Part shown: one piece after another, positions 1 through 9,482 of the stretch | Position numbering within the stretch: the first letter of the stretch is position 1 | Layout: each line of letters opens with the position of its first letter | Source: UBA868 sp016776875 | GTDB taxonomy: Bacteria; Pseudomonadota; Gammaproteobacteria; Arenicellales; UBA868 | DNA: 64,000 bases | NCBI GenBank assembly: GCA_051201585.1 | Contig: CP179198.1 | Span: 1,302,001-1,366,000, forward strand | Direction of reading: 5' to 3' | Notes under the pieces: model-generated | The model's input: only the letters and a program-made list of their open reading frames with translations | The model's database searches: none | What the model was told of the DNA's origin: nothing | Translations under genes and position numbers: made by a program

Positions 1-399
1 GCGGTTCTTGAAATCGGAACAGGGTCTGGTTTTCAGACCAGCGTACTCTCAAAACTGGTTGACCGGGTGTACACCATTGAGCGGGTGGGACCTCTTTTTC
101 GTCGTGCCAGAAAGTATTTTTCCGAGCAGGGTATCGATAATATATTTTTACGGCATGCGGATGGTACGGCTGGCTGGCCAACCCGACGACCCTTTGACGG
201 GGTTATCGTCACTGCAGCGACCCCTCAAATACCACAAGCGCTGTTTGCCCAGTTAAGTGAAGGCGGTACACTTGTCGCGCCAGAGGGGGCGGAGGGAAAA
301 CAGAAACTATCGACCTGGAAAAAAATCGGGCAACAGTTCCAGCACCAATCGTTTGAAGATGTGACATTTGTCCCTTTGGTAACAGGAGTCGAGCATTGA
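1..399 (+). CDS. pcm: Protein-L-isoaspartate O-methyltransferase, 5' end missing
   Basis: Cytoplasmic repair enzyme that methylates L-isoaspartyl residues of aged proteins using S-adenosylmethionine. The frame is open from base 1, so the N-terminal third, including the start, lies outside the window. The visible part begins with the SAM-binding motif I (AVLEIGTGSGFQT), followed by VYTIER (motif after beta-2), the DGVIVTAATPQIP motif and the PEG segment, all in the family order. The stop TGA overlaps the TTG start of the next gene. pcm upstream of nlpD is a common gammaproteobacterial arrangement. The family assignment is secure; only the missing start limits the entry. Confidence 0.93.
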   Translation, partial: AVLEIGTGSGFQTSVLSKLVDRVYTIERVGPLFRRARKYFSEQGIDNIFLRHADGTAGWPTRRPFDGVIVTAATPQIPQALFAQLSEGGTLVAPEGAEGKQKLSTWKKIGQQFQHQSFEDVTFVPLVTGVEH

Positions 400-980
400 G
401 AATTTTTTCGACGTTGTATGATTTAGTCCTCGAGTGGGCAAAACATCGGCATGCGAGTCGTTATCTTGCGGCGCTCTCGTTTGCTGAGTCCTCTTTTTTT
501 CCAATCCCGCCCGACGTAATGTTAGCGCCCATGGTGCTCGCCCAGCCCAAAAAAGCGTGGCGTCTCGCCTCGCTAACGACTTTGTTTTCCGTCCTGGGCG
601 GGATACTAGGTTACTTGATTGGAATGTTTTTGTTCGGGTTGATTGCGCAGCCGCTGATTGACTTCTATAACGCTGGGGAGGCATTCGCGACGGCGCAAGC
701 GCATTTTAAATCCTACGGAATATGGATCATTTTTATCGCCGGGTTTACACCGATCCCTTACAAGATATTTACAGTCAGCGCCGGTCTTGCGGCAATGGCA
801 TTCGGGCCGTTTGTGCTGGCCTCTCTTGTCGGCCGCGGCGCGCGTTTTTTTCTGGTTGCCGGGTTAATCTTTCTGGGTGGTGAGCGGTTTGAGCAACAGT
901 TGAGACGTTATGCGGACCTTATTGGCTGGATGATGGTCTTGATCGTTGGATTTTTGCTGTGCTGGCATTTCTTTTTCTGA
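396..980 (+). CDS. yqaA: YqaA/DedA-family inner membrane protein (VTT domain)
   Basis: 194-residue polytopic membrane protein of the SNARE-associated/DedA superfamily, whose members are thought to act in lipid scrambling or membrane homeostasis. Visible family signs are the ESSFFPIPPDVMLAPM segment near residue 31, a glycine-rich helix (GGILGYLIG) and the FTPIPYKIFTVSAG reentrant-loop motif near residue 115. Several hydrophobic segments follow to the C-terminus. The TTG start overlaps the pcm stop by 3 bases, suggesting translational coupling. Placement between pcm and nlpD is typical of YqaA. The exact transported or scrambled lipid cannot be read from the sequence. Confidence 0.85.
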   Translation: MRIFSTLYDLVLEWAKHRHASRYLAALSFAESSFFPIPPDVMLAPMVLAQPKKAWRLASLTTLFSVLGGILGYLIGMFLFGLIAQPLIDFYNAGEAFATAQAHFKSYGIWIIFIAGFTPIPYKIFTVSAGLAAMAFGPFVLASLVGRGARFFLVAGLIFLGGERFEQQLRRYADLIGWMMVLIVGFLLCWHFFF

Positions 981-997
981 TAGGAAACACAAGCATT

Positions 998-1771
998 ATG
1001 CGAAATAGGTTATTCCTGGTTTTTTTAATCACGACCCTGGTCGCATGTAGCGGGCCCGCGGTCATTCCGGTGAGCGATTTATCAGGCGCAAATAGCAGTG
1101 ATAAGGCTCGGGTGGTCGCTGAAGGGGACAGTCTTTATCAAATCTCATGGGAGGCCGGACTTGATTATCGGGATGTTGCCCGATGGAATAATCTCGACCC
1201 CCCTTATCACCTCAATACGGGTCAATTGATTTATTTGAGCGATCAACGCAACAGCGACAATGTCAGCCCAGCTGCCTCTCAACCCCGCCCGGTCGTGGTT
1301 GAGGTGTCCCCTATCATTTCTCCAACAGACACGGAACCAAGTGCTGAGTCATCAACGATAGATGATAAAGACACTGTCGCAATCGCGCCGATTGAAACCG
1401 GACATGGATGGGTGTGGCCGGCCGATGGCGTCGTCATTGGTAGATTTGAAGATAACACGGGCGATAATGGAATTGATATTAGTGGCCGGTCAGGCGATCC
1501 CATTCAAGCGGCAGCTGCAGGAAAAGTAGTCTATGCGGGAATGGGCCTACGGGGTTACGGACTTCTTTTGATCATCAAACATGATGAGACCTACCTGAGC
1601 GCCTATGCCCACAATCGGGCCGTTATGACAGAAGAGGGGGATGAAGTAAGCAAGGGGCAGGTCATTGCAGAAATGGGGCAGACCGGAGCAGAAACACCCC
1701 GACTTCATTTTGAAATCCGCAAGGATGGAAAGCCTGTAGATCCCCTTCGTTACCTCCCCCAGAAAAACTGA
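998..1771 (+). CDS. nlpD: Lipoprotein NlpD, LysM plus degenerate LytM domain
   Basis: Outer-membrane lipoprotein that activates a periplasmic amidase during cell separation. The ATG at 998 is preferred to the longer frame because it gives a short lipoprotein signal with lipobox LVAC, cysteine at residue 17. A LysM domain follows (VVAEGDSLYQISWEAGLDYRDVARWN shown in part), then a linker, then an M23/LytM fold. The zinc ligands are degenerate: the HxxxD position reads GIDIS and the HxH position reads RLHFEIR. This is the state expected of NlpD/EnvC activators rather than active peptidases. In many gammaproteobacteria rpoS follows nlpD; here it does not. Confidence 0.9.
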   Translation: MRNRLFLVFLITTLVACSGPAVIPVSDLSGANSSDKARVVAEGDSLYQISWEAGLDYRDVARWNNLDPPYHLNTGQLIYLSDQRNSDNVSPAASQPRPVVVEVSPIISPTDTEPSAESSTIDDKDTVAIAPIETGHGWVWPADGVVIGRFEDNTGDNGIDISGRSGDPIQAAAAGKVVYAGMGLRGYGLLLIIKHDETYLSAYAHNRAVMTEEGDEVSKGQVIAEMGQTGAETPRLHFEIRKDGKPVDPLRYLPQKN

Positions 1772-1772
1772 T

Positions 1773-2156
1773 TTAGTGTTCTAGCGGTAATATTATCGCA
1801 GCGGCGACTTCTCGACGGTCCATAGAGAGTAAATTGAATGTTGCGCAAGCGGAGCGTGATGACATGAAGTCAATGGTCCGGTTTCGTTGTGCCATTAGTT
1901 TCAAGAGGTCCGGTCCAGGCAACTGGTGCTCAGACCCGGTCCCAAGAAGGAGGGCGTCCCAGGGTGTGCAAAATAAGGCGTCCAAGACATCGGTCGATAT
2001 ATCCTGAAATTTTTCGACAGCCCAAATCTGGGGAAAAGTATCTTGCGGCATCAGGATAAAGCTTTCTGCAAATAGCGTCCCTGAAATAGTGACGCCAGAC
2101 GCGTCATAACTCTGAATCATTGGCCGATCAGAGTTGATTTCTTGGGTGAGTTCCAT
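1773..2156 (-). CDS. Mth938-like (DUF498/NDUFAF3-type) protein
   Basis: 127-residue cytoplasmic protein of the Mth938/Xcc1710-like family. Visible family features are the N-terminal beta segment ending GVTISGTLFAESFILMP, the central ALLLGTGSEHQLP motif and the C-terminal DFMSSRSACATFNLLSMDRREVAAAIIL shown in part. The biochemical role in bacteria is unknown; the mitochondrial relative NDUFAF3 assists complex I assembly. It is transcribed toward nlpD with one base between the two stops, so the two genes converge. It occupies the place where rpoS is often found. Confidence 0.8.
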   Translation of the reverse strand: MELTQEINSDRPMIQSYDASGVTISGTLFAESFILMPQDTFPQIWAVEKFQDISTDVLDALFCTPWDALLLGTGSEHQLPGPDLLKLMAQRNRTIDFMSSRSACATFNLLSMDRREVAAAIILPLEH

Positions 2157-2296
2157 GAGGTCAGAGAATAACCGGCTCAGCTATTTAACGCCACAATCTG
2201 GATGAAATACGTCAAATGCTATCCGATTGAGATAAAATCCGCGTGCATTATTGGGCAGTTGATCGTCGCCACTCACTTTATCGATAGCAATAATTT

Positions 2297-3601
2297 ATGG
2301 GACCAGTAAATATAGGGGTAGTTGGACTTGGCACCGTGGGTGCCGGCACCGTCGAAGTGTTGCAGAAAAACGGGGTCGAGATTTCACGACGTGCTGGCCG
2401 AGAAATTCGCGTGACGCATGCGGCGGTTCGTGACCTGACGAGTCGACGGGCCTGCTCGTTAGATGATATCGAGCTGACTGTTGATGCCATGTCGTTGGCG
2501 CATAACCGCGACATCGATGTTGTTCTTGAGTTGATGGGCGGCTGCGACGACGCCTATGATGTCGTGATTTCGGCTCTGCAACAGAAAAAACACGTGGTGA
2601 CTGCCAACAAAGCCCTGATCGCAACCAAAGGTAACGAAATATTTGACGAAGCCTCCAAGCAAGGTCTTGTTGTCGCATTTGAGGCGGCAGTTGCAGGCGG
2701 TATTCCTATTATCAAGGCGCTTCGCGAGAGCTTCTCCGGCAACAAGATTGAGAACGTTGAAGGCATTCTCAACGGCACCTGCAATTATATTCTTTCCGAG
2801 ATCGCTGATCGGGGCTGCGACTATGACGAAGTGTTGGCTGTTGCCCAGGATTTGGGATATGCCGAGGCTGATCCATACTTTGACGTTGAAGGAATCGACG
2901 CAGCCCACAAACTGACCATCCTCGCTTCCATCGCATACGGTACACATTTGAATTTTGAGTCGATTCACGTTGAAGGGATCAGCAATATTACGCATGCTGA
3001 TATTTCTTACGCGAAAGAACTTGGTTATCGAGTCAAACATTTGGGCATCGCCAGACGACAAAACGATGCGTTGGATCTACGCGTGCATCCCTGTCTTCTC
3101 GCTTCAGACCAGATTCTCGCCAATGTCTCAGGCGTCATGAATGCGGTCAAGGTGAATGGTGACGCGGTTGGGGAGACGTTGTTTTATGGCGCGGGCGCTG
3201 GCGCCGGGCCTACAGCATCGGCTGTTGTTGCGGATCTCGTTGACGTTGTCCGCACGCTTACATCTGATCCTTTTAATCGCGTCCCTCATCTGGCATTTCA
3301 GCCAGGCAAACTGTCCTCGTTTGATGTAACTCCCATCGAAGATACGGTGACAGCCCAGTATCTCAGGCTGACGGTGGTCGATAAACCGGGCGTTCTCGGT
3401 GATGTGACCAAGATCCTTGGGGACGAGGGCGTCAGCATTCGAGCCATTAGCCAAAAGGAGCGCCGCATGGATGCGAGCGCAGTTCCGGTTGTGATTGTCA
3501 CCCATCAAGTGCGGGAAGGCTCATTAAATCGTGCGATCGCCGAAATTGAGTCCCTTGCGATTAGTGTGGCGCCGATTGTTCGTATACGACTCGAGGAGTA
3601 G
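2297..3601 (+). CDS. hom: Homoserine dehydrogenase
   Basis: Reduces aspartate semialdehyde to homoserine with NAD(P)H, the branch point to threonine and methionine. 434 residues, the usual length for the monofunctional enzyme with a regulatory tail. The N-terminal Rossmann motif is GVVGLGTVGAGTVEVL. The catalytic-domain signature follows (ANKALIATKG, then NGTCNYILSEI, and AEADPYFDVEGIDAAHK). An ACT domain starts near residue 355 (LRLTVVDKPGVLGDVTKILG), predicting allosteric feedback by threonine. ThrC starts 5 bases downstream, so the two genes form a threonine operon. There is no aspartokinase next to it. Confidence 0.96.
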   Translation: MGPVNIGVVGLGTVGAGTVEVLQKNGVEISRRAGREIRVTHAAVRDLTSRRACSLDDIELTVDAMSLAHNRDIDVVLELMGGCDDAYDVVISALQQKKHVVTANKALIATKGNEIFDEASKQGLVVAFEAAVAGGIPIIKALRESFSGNKIENVEGILNGTCNYILSEIADRGCDYDEVLAVAQDLGYAEADPYFDVEGIDAAHKLTILASIAYGTHLNFESIHVEGISNITHADISYAKELGYRVKHLGIARRQNDALDLRVHPCLLASDQILANVSGVMNAVKVNGDAVGETLFYGAGAGAGPTASAVVADLVDVVRTLTSDPFNRVPHLAFQPGKLSSFDVTPIEDTVTAQYLRLTVVDKPGVLGDVTKILGDEGVSIRAISQKERRMDASAVPVVIVTHQVREGSLNRAIAEIESLAISVAPIVRIRLEE

Positions 3602-3606
3602 CGTTA

Positions 3607-4675
3607 ATGACAAATACGATCGCGACTGATACCGGACTGATTGCCAAGTACCATCAACACCTGCCGGTGCCTGAGGACGCCTGCGTCGTCAGCCTCTCGG
3701 AGGGGAACACCTCGCTCATTAAGCTTCATTCGTTAAGCGAGCCTGATCGGGGAGTCAGCATATATGCGAAAGTTGAAGGCGAAAATCCCACCGGGTCGTT
3801 CAAGGATCGAGGCATGACCGTGGCAATCACGATGGCGCTAGCGGCCGGAAATAACGCCGTAATTTGTGCATCAACGGGCAACACGTCTGCGGCGGCGGCA
3901 GCCTACGCGGCCCGGGCCGGTATGCGGGCATTCGTGGTGATCCCGGATGGAAAAATTGCCTTGGGAAAGCTCGCGCAGGCCATGATGCATGGCGCCAACG
4001 TAATCCAAATTGCAGGAAACTTTGACGATGGGATGGAAATCGTTAAACGGATGCCAGAAGAGGCGCCGGTGGCTTTGGTTAATTCGGTAAATCCGTATCG
4101 TCTGCAGGGTCAAAAAACGGCGGCATTCGAGATTGTGGATCTTGTCGGCGATGCACCGGATTACCACTTTCTGCCGGTTGGCAATGCTGGAAATATTAGT
4201 GCCTACTGGATGGGATATTCAGAGTATCACCAGATTAACAAAACCACGAAGCTGCCGGTAATGGTGGGCTGTCAAGCAACCGGTGCAGCGCCATTTGTGA
4301 GTGGAACTCCGATTCAGAATCCAGAAACAATTGCCACCGCGATTCGGATCGGCAACCCGCAATCATGGACCCTCGCCCATGAAGCCCAGGTTCAATCCGG
4401 CGGTTGGTTTACCCCTTGCGAGGACTCCGAAATTCTTTCTGCGCAAAAATTTCTTGCCCAACGGGAAGGTATTTTTTGCGAACCTGCGTCCGCTGCGTCA
4501 GTTGCGGGTCTCATTAAAAGCTTTGAGCGCGGGGCAAATACCCGATGGTAAGTCAGTGGTTTGCACGTTGACCGGTCACGGATTGAAAGATCCAGATGTT
4601 GCGATATCTCAATGTCCATCTCCCGTTCGAGTCGCACCTACAGTCGATGCGGTTCGTGCTGCGATCCTGAAATAG
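3607..4675 (+). CDS. thrC: Threonine synthase, frame broken near the C-terminus
   Basis: PLP enzyme converting O-phosphohomoserine to threonine. The PLP lysine lies in PTGSFKDRG near residue 64, and the phosphate-binding loop VGNAGNIS is present. The first frame stops at 4551 after residue 314, but the expected ending (GQIPDGKSVVCTLTGHGLKD) continues in the +1 frame to 4675. The shift lies between the AGCT at 4519-4522 and the GGGG at 4531-4534; removing one base at either point restores a full-length protein of about 355 residues. I read it as a functional gene with an indel in the sequence. It is the second gene of the hom-thrC operon. Confidence 0.93.
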
Positions 4676-4702
4676 CCCCTTCATACAGATTAGAGATAAA
4701 TA

Positions 4703-5498
4703 ATGCGTCCTGCGTCAGTGCTTGTTTTTGATATCGAGACCGTTCCGGATGTTGAAGCCGGACGTCTGTTGAATAACCTAAATGGTCTGAGTGATGAGGA
4801 TGTTGCAAAAGCAATGCGCACGTTGCGCTTGCAAAAAACCGGGACGACCGACTTTCTGAGTCATCCGCAGCACAAAATTGTTGCCATCTCTGCTGTTTTA
4901 CGGACCGATGAGGCTCTAAAAGTGTGGTCCTTAGGTGATGAGGGTTCATCTGAAGCAGCTACTCACCCGTTTTTTTGACGGTATTGAGCGTTTCAGGCCA
5001 ACGCTTGTGAGCTGGAACGGGAGTGGATTCGATCTGCCGGTCATTCATTACCGGGCGCTCAAGCATAGGATTGTTTCACGAACTTACTGGGATGCTGGTG
5101 AAACCGACCGAGATTTTAAATTTAATAATTATCTCAACCGCTTTCATTCTCGTCATATCGACTTGATGGATGTGCTTGCGGGCTATCAGAATCGGGCCTT
5201 TGCGCCGTTGGATGATATTTCGGTGATACTCGGTTTTCCAGGAAAGATGGGGGTCAGCGGTAGCCAGGTTTGGAGTCTTTTTCAGGAAGGCAAAATCAAA
5301 GAGATTCGGGACTATTGCGAGACTGACGTATTGAATACATTTTTGGTTTACCTGCGATTTGAGCATATTCGGGATGGGATCAGTGCAGACCAACTTCAAC
5401 AGGAAGAAAGTCGTCTGGCTACGATGTTAGAGGACAGTGACGCGAACCACCTAAGAGAGTATCTCGAGGCGTGGCGGCCGATCCAGCATGAAGGCTGA
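4703..5498 (+). CDS. PolB-like 3'-5' exonuclease (RNase H fold), frame broken
   Basis: Predicted DEDD-type 3'-5' exonuclease related to the proofreading domain of family B polymerases. The N-terminal part has FDIETVPD (first catalytic Asp/Glu) and HKIVAISAVLR; the second part has LVSWNGSGFDLPV, RHIDLMDVLAGYQ and the YCETDVLNT catalytic motif. The first frame ends at 4978 and the rest continues in the +1 frame. The break is near AGCT at 4957-4960, in the segment SSEA/LLTRFFDG. The relatives I recall read SSEAELIQRFFDG, so a loss of two bases (an AG pair) or a gain of one both fit. The stop overlaps the rlmD start. Confidence 0.85.
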
Positions 5499-6805
5499 TT
5501 CGACTGTTTCGGTCAAAACCCAAATAGAAGATCTCAGTCATGATGGTCGTGGCGTGGCCAGAATCGACGGCAAGGTCTGGTTTGTTGAAGGTGCGCTTCC
5601 CGGGGAAACGGTCTCCGTTAAGCGGTTAAAAGGGCGGCGGAGTTATTCAACCGGAGTCGTCGATTCAATCATCGTCGAATCTGCCTACCGGGTCACGCCA
5701 AAATGTGGTTATTTCGGAACTTGTGGCGGCTGTGCCGTTCAACATATGTCCTACCCGGATCAACTCGACTTTAAAATGAAAGTGGTCAGCGATGCATTTA
5801 TCGGGGCCCATGTTCCGTTGCCAGATGATATTGATGTCCTGTCGGGTGAACCCTGGGCGTATCGTCGACGCGCGCGGTTAGGTGTTCGTTATGTGCCGAA
5901 GAAGGGGGGCGCCCTGGTCGGGTTTCGGGAAAGAAACAACAGCTATATCACCGGACTCCAAACCTGTGAGGTGTTGGTGAAATCGGTCAGCGATTTGCTG
6001 CCATCCCTGCAGGGGCTTGTGGAGAAGTTAACCGTTCGGGACCAGCTACCCCAAATAGAAGTGGCGGTCGGGGAGAATGCGACCGCACTTGTCTTTCGAC
6101 ATTTAAAGCCTTTGACGGAGGCTGATCGGGACGCGTTAGCGGGTTTCGGTGAACGTCACCAAACTCAAATCTTTACCCAATCAAAAGGTCCGAAAACAGT
6201 TACGGCCTTGTGGCCAACCGAACCGGACCCCCTGAACTATTCGCTTGAAAAATTCGGACTGACTATTGAATTTTCGCCTGTCGATTTCGTTCAGGTCAAC
6301 GGTGGGATTAACGAGAGATTGGTTGAGATCATCATTTCGTGGCTTGAACTCAATCGTCAGGACGAAGTACTCGATCTTTTTTGCGGCCTCGGAAATTTTT
6401 CGTTAGCAACAGCGCAGCGTGCGAAAAAAGTGCTCGGAGTCGAGGGCGAGCGCGCGCTTGTTCAAAAAGCAGAAGCTCAATGCGTCTCGTAATCAAATCC
6501 AGAATGCCAGTTTCAAGACCCGGGACCTCTTTGATGATGGAATCGTCGACTGGAGCGAGGGTAAATTCTCGAAAGTGATTGTTGATCCGCCCAGAAGCGG
6601 GGCCCGCGAGGCGCTGAAGCGCGTTGTGGACCAGGTTAAACCCGAAGTTATCGCCTATGTGTCGTGTAATCCCGCGACATTAGCGAGGGACTCGGCAGAT
6701 TTGATTGGATCGGGATTTTATGGCCTCGATCGACTGTTGGTTGCCGATATGTTTCCACATACGGCGCATGTCGAAACCGCTGCATTATTTCGACGGGTAA
6801 GCTGA
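5488..6805 (+). CDS. rlmD: 23S rRNA (uracil-1939-C5)-methyltransferase, frame broken
   Basis: RNA m5U methyltransferase acting on 23S rRNA. It has an N-terminal TRAM domain (DLSHDGRGVARIDGKVWFVEG, in part), iron-sulfur cysteines in CGYFGTCGGCAVQHMSY near residues 72-84, a SAM site (VLDLFCGLGNFSL) and the catalytic segment VSCNPATLARD. The first frame ends at 6492 and the ending continues in the +1 frame from about 6478. Skipping one base at AGCT (6474-6477) gives QKAELNASRNQIQN, which aligns in register with the usual ARENA-x-x-NG pattern. The gene should be functional. It ends in an inverted repeat shared with the convergent rne. Confidence 0.92.
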
Positions 6806-6829
6806 GCCTTAAATGGCGACTCAGCTTAC
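6797..6829. terminator. Inverted repeat between convergent rlmD and rne
   Basis: The 10-base arms GTAAGCTGAG (6797-6806) and CTCAGCTTAC (6820-6829) are perfect inverted repeats around a 13-base loop. The repeat overlaps the rlmD stop and lies just past the rne stop. No long T-run follows on either strand, so it is a weak candidate for a two-way terminator or an mRNA 3'-end stabiliser. Confidence 0.5.
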
Positions 6830-6844
6830 CTAATTAACGCAAAA

Positions 6845-8911
6845 TTAATCGATTTTCGGACCGTTTCCCGCGGCCGGTGAAGGGGTGGTTTCACGAGCGT
6901 TAGAGGACTGACCCGTTTGAGGTGACCGCGCTCGGTTGCCTGACTGGCGATTACCCTGGCCCGAAGACCGGTTACGACCTCCTCTTGAACGTCGCTGACC
7001 ACTTTTTTCTTCCGAAGATCCTCCCGTCTTATTTCGGTCCTGATTTCGATTAGACGCATTTCGAGAACGAGTTCCATTTCCCGAGTTTCGATTCTGCGGA
7101 CGGCCACCATCCCGCCGGTTACCGCCTCGTCCACCTCTGGAACGATTACCAGAGTGCTGACGATTCTGCCGCGGTTTTTCGTCAACGTTCTCGTTTTCGG
7201 AATCCCCACCCAGTCGTTTAAACAGTCGAGAGAAAAATCCTGCGGTATCCTTTTCTTTTTTAGGGGCCGGGGAGGACGGTGCCGCTGGGACCGGCGGAGG
7301 CGTTGTTGCTATCTGGTCAATACTGACCGCTGCTCGCCGACTACTACGACTCATCGCATATTCTGGGCGATTGTCATTTTCAGAAGTAATTTTGATCTTA
7401 TGGCTTGCTAACATGTTTTCGCCAGAATCGAGATCTTCACTTTTGAGTCTTTGAATATTGTTCTGAGAGCCATGAAGATTTGACGACGGAATCAGAACGA
7501 TCCGAGTCCCTAACCGCGCCTCAATCTGGTTGACCTCAAAGCGCTTTTCATTCAGCAGGAATGTCGAGACTTCAAGCGGTAATTCGGCAAACACGGCCTC
7601 GGTGTTTTCTTTGAAAGCTTCCTCCTCGAGAATCCGAAGAATACTGAGCGCGGAAGAGGTGACATTTCGAACTTGTCCTGTCCCATCACAAAGCGTGCAA
7701 ACCCCGTAATTCGAATCACTGATTGAGCTTCGCATCCTTTGTCGCGACATTTCAAGAAGGCCAAATCTGGAGATATGACCAATCTGTATTCTGGCTCGAT
7801 CAGGCCTAACCGCCTCAGCCAGTCGATTTTCAACCGTCTTTTTATTTTTTGGAGAGGTCATATCAATTAAATCAATTACGAGTAGACCACCCATGTCCCG
7901 GATTCGCATCTGACGCGCTAATTCATCTACAGCCTCCAGATTGGTCTGTAGCGCAGTCTCTTCGATATCAGACCCTTTTGTTGCGCGAGCCGAGTTGACG
8001 TCAATAGAGATCAGCGCCTCTGTATGGTCAATTACGAGCGCTCCGCCAGACGGAAGCTTTACCGATCGCGAGTAGGCATTCTCAATCTGATGCTCAATTT
8101 GGAACCGGGAAAACAGGGGCACCGTGTCCTCATAATGTTTTAGCTTGGACGCGTTTTGAGGCATCAATTGGGACATGAATCGAGAGGCCCGCTCGTATAC
8201 TGATGCCTCATCAATCACGATTTCCTGAATATCGGAACGCAAATGATCTCGCAATGTCCTAACGATCAGATTGCTTTCCTGATAAACCAGAAAAGGGGCT
8301 TCCTGGGTTGTTGAGGCCTTATCAATGACCCCCCAAAGTTGTAAAAGGAAATCCAAGTCCCATTGAAGCTCTTCCGGACTCTTGCCAATGCCTGCTGTTC
8401 TGGCGATGAGGGAATGCTCAGGGGGGCACTGAAGGCCGGCCATTGCGTCTCGCAGGTCAGATCGCTCGTTGCCGTCAATTCGTCGGGAAATACCGCCGCC
8501 TTTCGGATTATTGGGCATCAACACCAAATAACGACCCGCAAGACTAATGAACGTGGTTAAAGCCGCCCCTTTCGTGCCTCGCTCGTCTTTTTCAACCTGA
8601 ATAAGGAGTTCCTGACCTTCTTCGATCACATCTTTAATTCTTACCTGCGCCATCGGTGTCGCTGGCGAAAAATTCTTAAAGTGGGCGCGGGAAATCTCTT
8701 TTAAAGGGAGAAAACCCTGTCGCTCTGAACCGTATTCCACGAAGGCGGCCTCGAGACTTGGCTCGACTCGAGTGACACGTGCCTGATAGATGTTTCCCTT
8801 GCGCTGGGCATTGCTCGATGATTCGATATCGAGGTCAAGCAGTTTTTGTCCATCAACGATAGCAACCCGAAGTTCTTCAGGGTGGGTTGCATTAAATAGC
8901 ATTCTTTTCAT
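6845..8911 (-). CDS. rne: Ribonuclease E
   Basis: Endoribonuclease that starts mRNA decay and processes rRNA and tRNA precursors. The start at 8911 gives MKRMLFNATHPEELRVA, the canonical gammaproteobacterial N-terminus. The S1 domain (GNIYQARVTRVEPSLEAAFV) is followed by the 5'-sensor and DNase-I-like region with INSARATKGSDIEETALQTN. The zinc-link CTLCDGTGQ has the two cysteines used for tetramer assembly. The C-terminal part is about 170 residues of low-complexity Arg/Asn/Gly/Ser sequence, far shorter than the E. coli scaffold, so degradosome partners may differ. It is divergent from rluC across a 571-base gap that could hold an autoregulatory leader. Confidence 0.95.
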   Translation of the reverse strand: MKRMLFNATHPEELRVAIVDGQKLLDLDIESSSNAQRKGNIYQARVTRVEPSLEAAFVEYGSERQGFLPLKEISRAHFKNFSPATPMAQVRIKDVIEEGQELLIQVEKDERGTKGAALTTFISLAGRYLVLMPNNPKGGGISRRIDGNERSDLRDAMAGLQCPPEHSLIARTAGIGKSPEELQWDLDFLLQLWGVIDKASTTQEAPFLVYQESNLIVRTLRDHLRSDIQEIVIDEASVYERASRFMSQLMPQNASKLKHYEDTVPLFSRFQIEHQIENAYSRSVKLPSGGALVIDHTEALISIDVNSARATKGSDIEETALQTNLEAVDELARQMRIRDMGGLLVIDLIDMTSPKNKKTVENRLAEAVRPDRARIQIGHISRFGLLEMSRQRMRSSISDSNYGVCTLCDGTGQVRNVTSSALSILRILEEEAFKENTEAVFAELPLEVSTFLLNEKRFEVNQIEARLGTRIVLIPSSNLHGSQNNIQRLKSEDLDSGENMLASHKIKITSENDNRPEYAMSRSSRRAAVSIDQIATTPPPVPAAPSSPAPKKEKDTAGFFSRLFKRLGGDSENENVDEKPRQNRQHSGNRSRGGRGGNRRDGGRPQNRNSGNGTRSRNASNRNQDRNKTGGSSEEKSGQRRSRGGRNRSSGQGNRQSGNRARSPQTGQSSNARETTPSPAAGNGPKID

Positions 8912-9482
8912 TTTAATTCCGTTTTTAGGCCGCATTTCCACTCCTCGGAGTTTCTGATGAGCGACCGCAGTTAATCACACGCGCCCCTGAAGCACGGCTA
9001 GATCAAAAGAGTACGGAACCGACGAGGTTAGGACGCGCCTGGGGCGCGCTGATGTGGCTATGATCCGCAATAGACGGCTGACGTCGTTTAGAACGACTTC
9101 CTTACTACGCATCCCCAGATTCGGGACCACTTCATTCTTGAAACCGCTAGTGTTTACCAGCTTGCCGCCGTTTCGGGCGGAAGTTTACGTGAATTCACGT
9201 AAACAGGATTCTGTTCGTCATCTCGTCAAGGCAGTAAATTTAAAGCCCGACGTCGGCTCTCGTACTGATGAGATCTTGTTGGTGGTCCCTGGCTTCTTTT
9301 GCCTTGGATCCGCGCTTGGTAGAATTCGTTCTCAGCGCGCGATCTGGGTCACCTGAGGCGCCAGAATATCTTCTGGACGCGTCTCGCCAGCTTTTCGAGG
9401 CGTGTCGATCAAATGATCGACGGCGTCGAGTGTAGCTGTGAAACCGTTTTTTTTCAATAAAATAATAAGTTTAGGTTAGAAA
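8912..9482. other. Divergent rne-rluC intergenic region
   Basis: 571 bases with no convincing gene. In E. coli the rne leader is long and mediates autoregulation, so an rne 5' leader is expected here, but I cannot identify its conserved hairpins by eye. A frame of 100 codons at 9054-9356 resembles no family and lies in this leader, so I do not call it. The region contains a perfect 22-base palindrome at 9183-9204. Confidence 0.6.
9183..9204. promoter_or_regulatory. Perfect 22-bp palindrome in the rne-rluC gap
   Basis: The half-site gtttacgtgaa is followed directly by its exact reverse complement, with no spacer. Such symmetry fits the operator of a dimeric regulator; an RNA hairpin is less likely because there is no loop. 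Which of the two divergent genes it would serve is not visible. Confidence 0.45.

Noticed and set aside
67..256. Alternative starts inside the pcm fragment
   Set aside because: The same frame is open to base 1 and carries the SAM motif upstream of these starts.
9054..9356. 100-codon plus-strand frame in the rne-rluC gap
   Set aside because: Lies in the probable rne leader, has no recognisable motifs, and contains the palindrome; likely chance.
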